64,000 bases of DNA from Cognatundibacterium squillarum (GTDB lineage: Bacteria; Pseudomonadota; Gammaproteobacteria; Burkholderiales; Burkholderiaceae_D): NCBI RefSeq assembly GCF_014652435.1, contig NZ_BMYU01000004.1, positions 310,001 through 374,000 of the forward strand, read 5' to 3'. The position numbers were made by a program, and so were the translations under genes. Of this stretch, positions 63,183 through 64,000 are shown piece after piece. A model generated the notes under the pieces. It had not been told where the DNA came from. It saw nothing but the letters and a program-made list of their open reading frames with translations, and ran no database searches. Position 1 is the first letter of the stretch; each line of letters opens with the position of its first letter.

Positions 63183-64000
63183 TCAGCAACCTGAGAGTAC
63201 ATTGCTATTCTTAATCGTCATTGTACTTGTAGTTGAGCGATTTAAACTATCGACAATTGTGAAAGTTATCGTTGTATCACCTGCTACACAACGCGTTCCT
63301 TGTGTTCCAACACGTACGCTGAGTGTGCTGTCGTTAAAGAACGTCGACGACGGCAAACTTAAATCCGTTCCAGTACTTGTATATACATTTGCCAGTACTT
63401 TATCGTTCCAGAAAATCTGATAAGGTCCATTTCCACCATTCAGAGTCATTGTAACCGGTGCACTTGTTGCCTCATCAATTGTCCAGCTGGAAGGGGTAAC
63501 CCAAAATCCTGTAGCTGGGGCTCCTACCGTAGAAACAGTCACCGTTTGTACTGCGCCAGCAGCGTCAGAAACAACAATTTGATTTGAAGTTGCGGATGCC
63601 CGGGTCAATTGAGCTGTGAAGGTACCTCCTGAACTCGACAGCACGGTCCCACTCGGAATACCAATTGCGGCAGAATTATTTGACAACACAGTATATGGCG
63701 CGACACCACCATCCACACGGAAGTAAAGGATATCACCGACATTCCCTGCTGTTACATTACTTGGGGAAACAGTGAACGTTGGCCCTGTCACAGCAAGTAC
63801 CTTCACTGCAAAACTCGCCTGGATGCCTTTAGCGTCAGTCACCGTAATTGTTGATGTACCTGCAGCAACTGCTTTAACCGAGAAAATTGTAGTTAAAGTC
63901 GGGAAAGTTGCCGGTGACGTAATTTTTGCAACGGTGACATCGGACGACACCACATTAAATGGTGGCGTACCGCCAATAATGCCGTAATTGCCATTGTCGG
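63183..64000 (-). CDS. Large Ig-like repeat surface or exported protein, C-terminal part
   Basis: The frame is open from the window end to the stop at 63183 and gives ~272 residues. At least three diverged beta-rich repeats are visible, each with a glycine-rich turn: IGGTPPFNVV, VDGGVAPYTVLS and LNGGNGPYQIFW. Each turn is followed by a strand pattern like VTAVGGSTITVTD. A C-terminal Cys (LSGC) and one in GTRCVAGD may form a disulphide. This looks like a bacterial Ig-like domain protein with the start outside the window; function unknown. It probably heads the aroK-aroB operon region where pilus genes usually lie. Confidence 0.72.
   Translation of the reverse strand, partial: DNGNYGIIGGTPPFNVVSSDVTVAKITSPATFPTLTTIFSVKAVAAGTSTITVTDAKGIQASFAVKVLAVTGPTFTVSPSNVTAGNVGDILYFRVDGGVAPYTVLSNNSAAIGIPSGTVLSSSGGTFTAQLTRASATSNQIVVSDAAGAVQTVTVSTVGAPATGFWVTPSSWTIDEATSAPVTMTLNGGNGPYQIFWNDKVLANVYTSTGTDLSLPSSTFFNDSTLSVRVGTQGTRCVAGDTTITFTIVDSLNRSTTSTMTIKNSNVLSGC

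Overview
The window is a gene-dense chromosomal segment from a betaproteobacterium of the order Burkholderiales. It is most likely from or near the Oxalobacteraceae, but that rank is inferred from gene order and not measured. The supporting blocks are typical of the class: mutM / TPR lipoprotein-lolB-ispE-tRNA-Gln-prs-rplY; fau / slt-gst-cca; lpxL-type acyltransferases / metK; metF-holin-like-ahcY behind an S-adenosylhomocysteine riboswitch; and kdsD-kdsC-lptC-lptA-lptB-rpoN-hpf. I see no prophage, no CRISPR array, no rRNA and no insertion sequence with a transposase.

Layout. 1-5.8 kb: mutM (cut by the window start) diverges from a TPR lipoprotein, lolB, ispE, tRNA-Gln(UUG), prs and rplY. 6-13.3 kb: gamma-glutamyltransferase, 5-formyl-THF cyclo-ligase, lytic transglycosylase, glutathione transferase, CCA-adding enzyme and a GNAT protein. 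13.3-18.3 kb: an ornithine-cyclodeaminase-family gene, then an Lrp/AsnC regulator diverging from the phenylalanine/tyrosine catabolic pair hpd-phhA, and a PhyH-family oxygenase. 18.4-23.5 kb: a DUF2087 protein, two lipid A acyltransferases, metK and an M14 peptidase. 23.5-29.5 kb: a secreted M4 protease behind a long AT-rich leader, a MITE, a periplasmic cupin and a secreted prolyl oligopeptidase. 29.6-37.3 kb: an mdlA/mdlB-type ABC pair overlapping a class A penicillin-binding protein, then metC diverging from a second Lrp/AsnC regulator. 37.6-44.97 kb: a diiron/MBL-fold protein, a porin plus PstS-like pair, the metF-ahcY methyl-cycle operon, a GNAT protein and apt. 45-53 kb: a CPA2 antiporter, then the KDO and LPS-export operon kdsD-kdsC-lptCAB running into rpoN and hpf. 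53-64 kb: a 3-hydroxyisobutyryl-CoA hydrolase-like gene, a branched-chain amino acid uptake operon with a LivM-LivG fusion, a DUF4197 protein, dgt, a fused aroK-aroB gene and the end of a large Ig-like-repeat protein.

Functional themes. Methyl-group metabolism is spread over metK, ahcY, metF and metC. The outer-membrane and LPS theme covers lolB, two LpxL-type enzymes, kdsD/kdsC and lptABC. Amino acid uptake and breakdown cover liv, hpd/phhA, ggt and the HIBYL-CoA hydrolase-like protein. Several secreted proteases suggest life on proteinaceous substrates.

The most unusual content is not a gene cluster. It is a family of at least six diverged copies of an ~86-bp intergenic repeat that I do not recognise. 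Each copy is built on a direct repeat of its own ends, and two inverted copies bracket a single gene. A second family is represented by one intact palindromic MITE with perfect 20-bp terminal inverted repeats and one decayed relative. Two gene fusions (aroK-aroB, livM-livG) also deserve attention.
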